Source: Clostridia bacterium (lineage in GTDB: Bacteria > Bacillota > Clostridia > Oscillospirales > CAG-272). Taken from it: 13,556 bases of DNA. The translations under genes and the position numbers were made by a program. Numbering within the stretch: position 1 is the first letter of the stretch; the number at the start of each line of letters is the position of its first letter. This document shows positions 13,128-13,556 of this stretch, in pieces. The stretch spans positions 1-13,556 of the forward strand of contig JAFTMF010000154.1 of NCBI GenBank assembly GCA_017452565.1. The letters run 5' to 3'. A model generated the notes under the pieces. That model had not been told where the DNA came from. It did no database searches and saw only the letters and a program-made list of their open reading frames with translations.

Positions 13128-13556
13128 TTATTTCTTGATCTGGATAATACAGAGTACGGTAAGAATCTGCAGAACGCCTGCCACAGGATAGATCAGCCAT
13201 ATGTTGGGAACTGCAATGGAAAGTGCCACGGAAAGAGACACCGACCAAACGATGCCCGACACACAAATAAAGCGGGCAATCTGTTTCCACCAAATGCAGG
13301 CAAACACCGTTGCCACGATAAAACTGGAAGGAATAGCATAGAGGAAGATCAGCCAGCCGTAGGTAAAGCCCGGGCATAGCACTTCCATAAAGAAGAAGGT
13401 CACCATTGCCACCAGCCACACCAGACCGATGGACAGAACGGGCACTAAAATACGGGTGCGCAGCGATCGCTTTTTCTTGGGTGCCTCTGCAGGTACTTCA
13501 GCAAATTCCTCGATCAATTCAGCCGCTTCGGCTGTTTGCGTCGCTTGGGCTGCGGC
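13128..13556 (-). CDS. Multi-pass membrane protein of unknown function, N-terminus cut by right edge
   Basis: The frame is open to the right edge with no convincing start inside the window; a TTG at 13517 has no clear ribosome site, so the true start is probably outside. The visible 142 codons begin with an Ala/Glu/Gln-rich, probably flexible cytoplasmic linker, then a basic KKKRSLRTR stretch and four hydrophobic segments of roughly 20 residues each, ending QIKK. The spacing of Trp/Phe-rich helices (GWLIFLYAIP, NIWLIYPVAG) is like the membrane tails found after helix-turn-helix or zinc-ribbon domains in Firmicutes, so the missing part may hold such a domain; this is a guess. It overlaps nothing but sits 3 nt before the decarboxylase gene. 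Confidence 0.65.
   Translation of the reverse strand, partial: AAAQATQTAEAAELIEEFAEVPAEAPKKKRSLRTRILVPVLSIGLVWLVAMVTFFFMEVLCPGFTYGWLIFLYAIPSSFIVATVFACIWWKQIARFICVSGIVWSVSLSVALSIAVPNIWLIYPVAGVLQILTVLCIIQIKK

Overview
The window reads as chromosomal DNA from a strictly anaerobic, mid-to-high GC Firmicute, most likely an Oscillospiraceae-type gut or rumen clostridium. The reasons are the electron-bifurcating HdrABC/MvhD module, the SCIFF peptide with its radical SAM maturase (a near-universal Clostridia marker), strong GGAGG ribosome sites, and short GC-rich palindromic elements typical of that group. This placement is inferred from gene content, not from a phylogenetic marker.

Positions 1-6270 (minus strand) form one tight operon: an LDH-family dehydrogenase whose specificity residue is that of malate dehydrogenase, then class II fumarase, hdrB, hdrC, hdrA, mvhD/flxD, and the start of an FrhB/Flx-like iron-sulfur protein that runs off the left edge. 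Together they would convert oxaloacetate to malate to fumarate and supply a flavin-based electron-bifurcating heterodisulfide-reductase-like complex. No hydrogenase or terminal fumarate reductase is visible.

Positions 6271-6642 are a divergent intergenic region with an extended -10 promoter for the minus operon, a consensus promoter for the plus genes and two inverted repeats that could be operators. Positions 6643-9039 (plus strand) carry a three-gene unit: an aldose 1-epimerase-like protein, a MarR regulator and an EamA/DMT transporter with a 22-histidine C-terminal tail. A bidirectional hairpin terminator (9043-9073) separates it from the converging genes.

Positions 9084-11435 (minus strand) hold the SCIFF locus: precursor peptide scfA, a repeat- and hairpin-rich spacer, a small zinc-ribbon membrane protein, and the maturase scfB. 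The precursor has only five cysteines. The missing fourth cysteine and the threonine five residues after it, the pair I recall as the thioether crosslink, are both serine here (positions 32 and 37). This is the most unusual item in the window.

Positions 11436-11708 are non-coding: the scfA promoter, a terminator and a stack of three hairpins. Positions 11709-13556 (minus strand) carry an Orn/Lys/Arg decarboxylase-family PLP enzyme, preceded by and probably coupled to a multi-pass membrane protein cut by the right edge.
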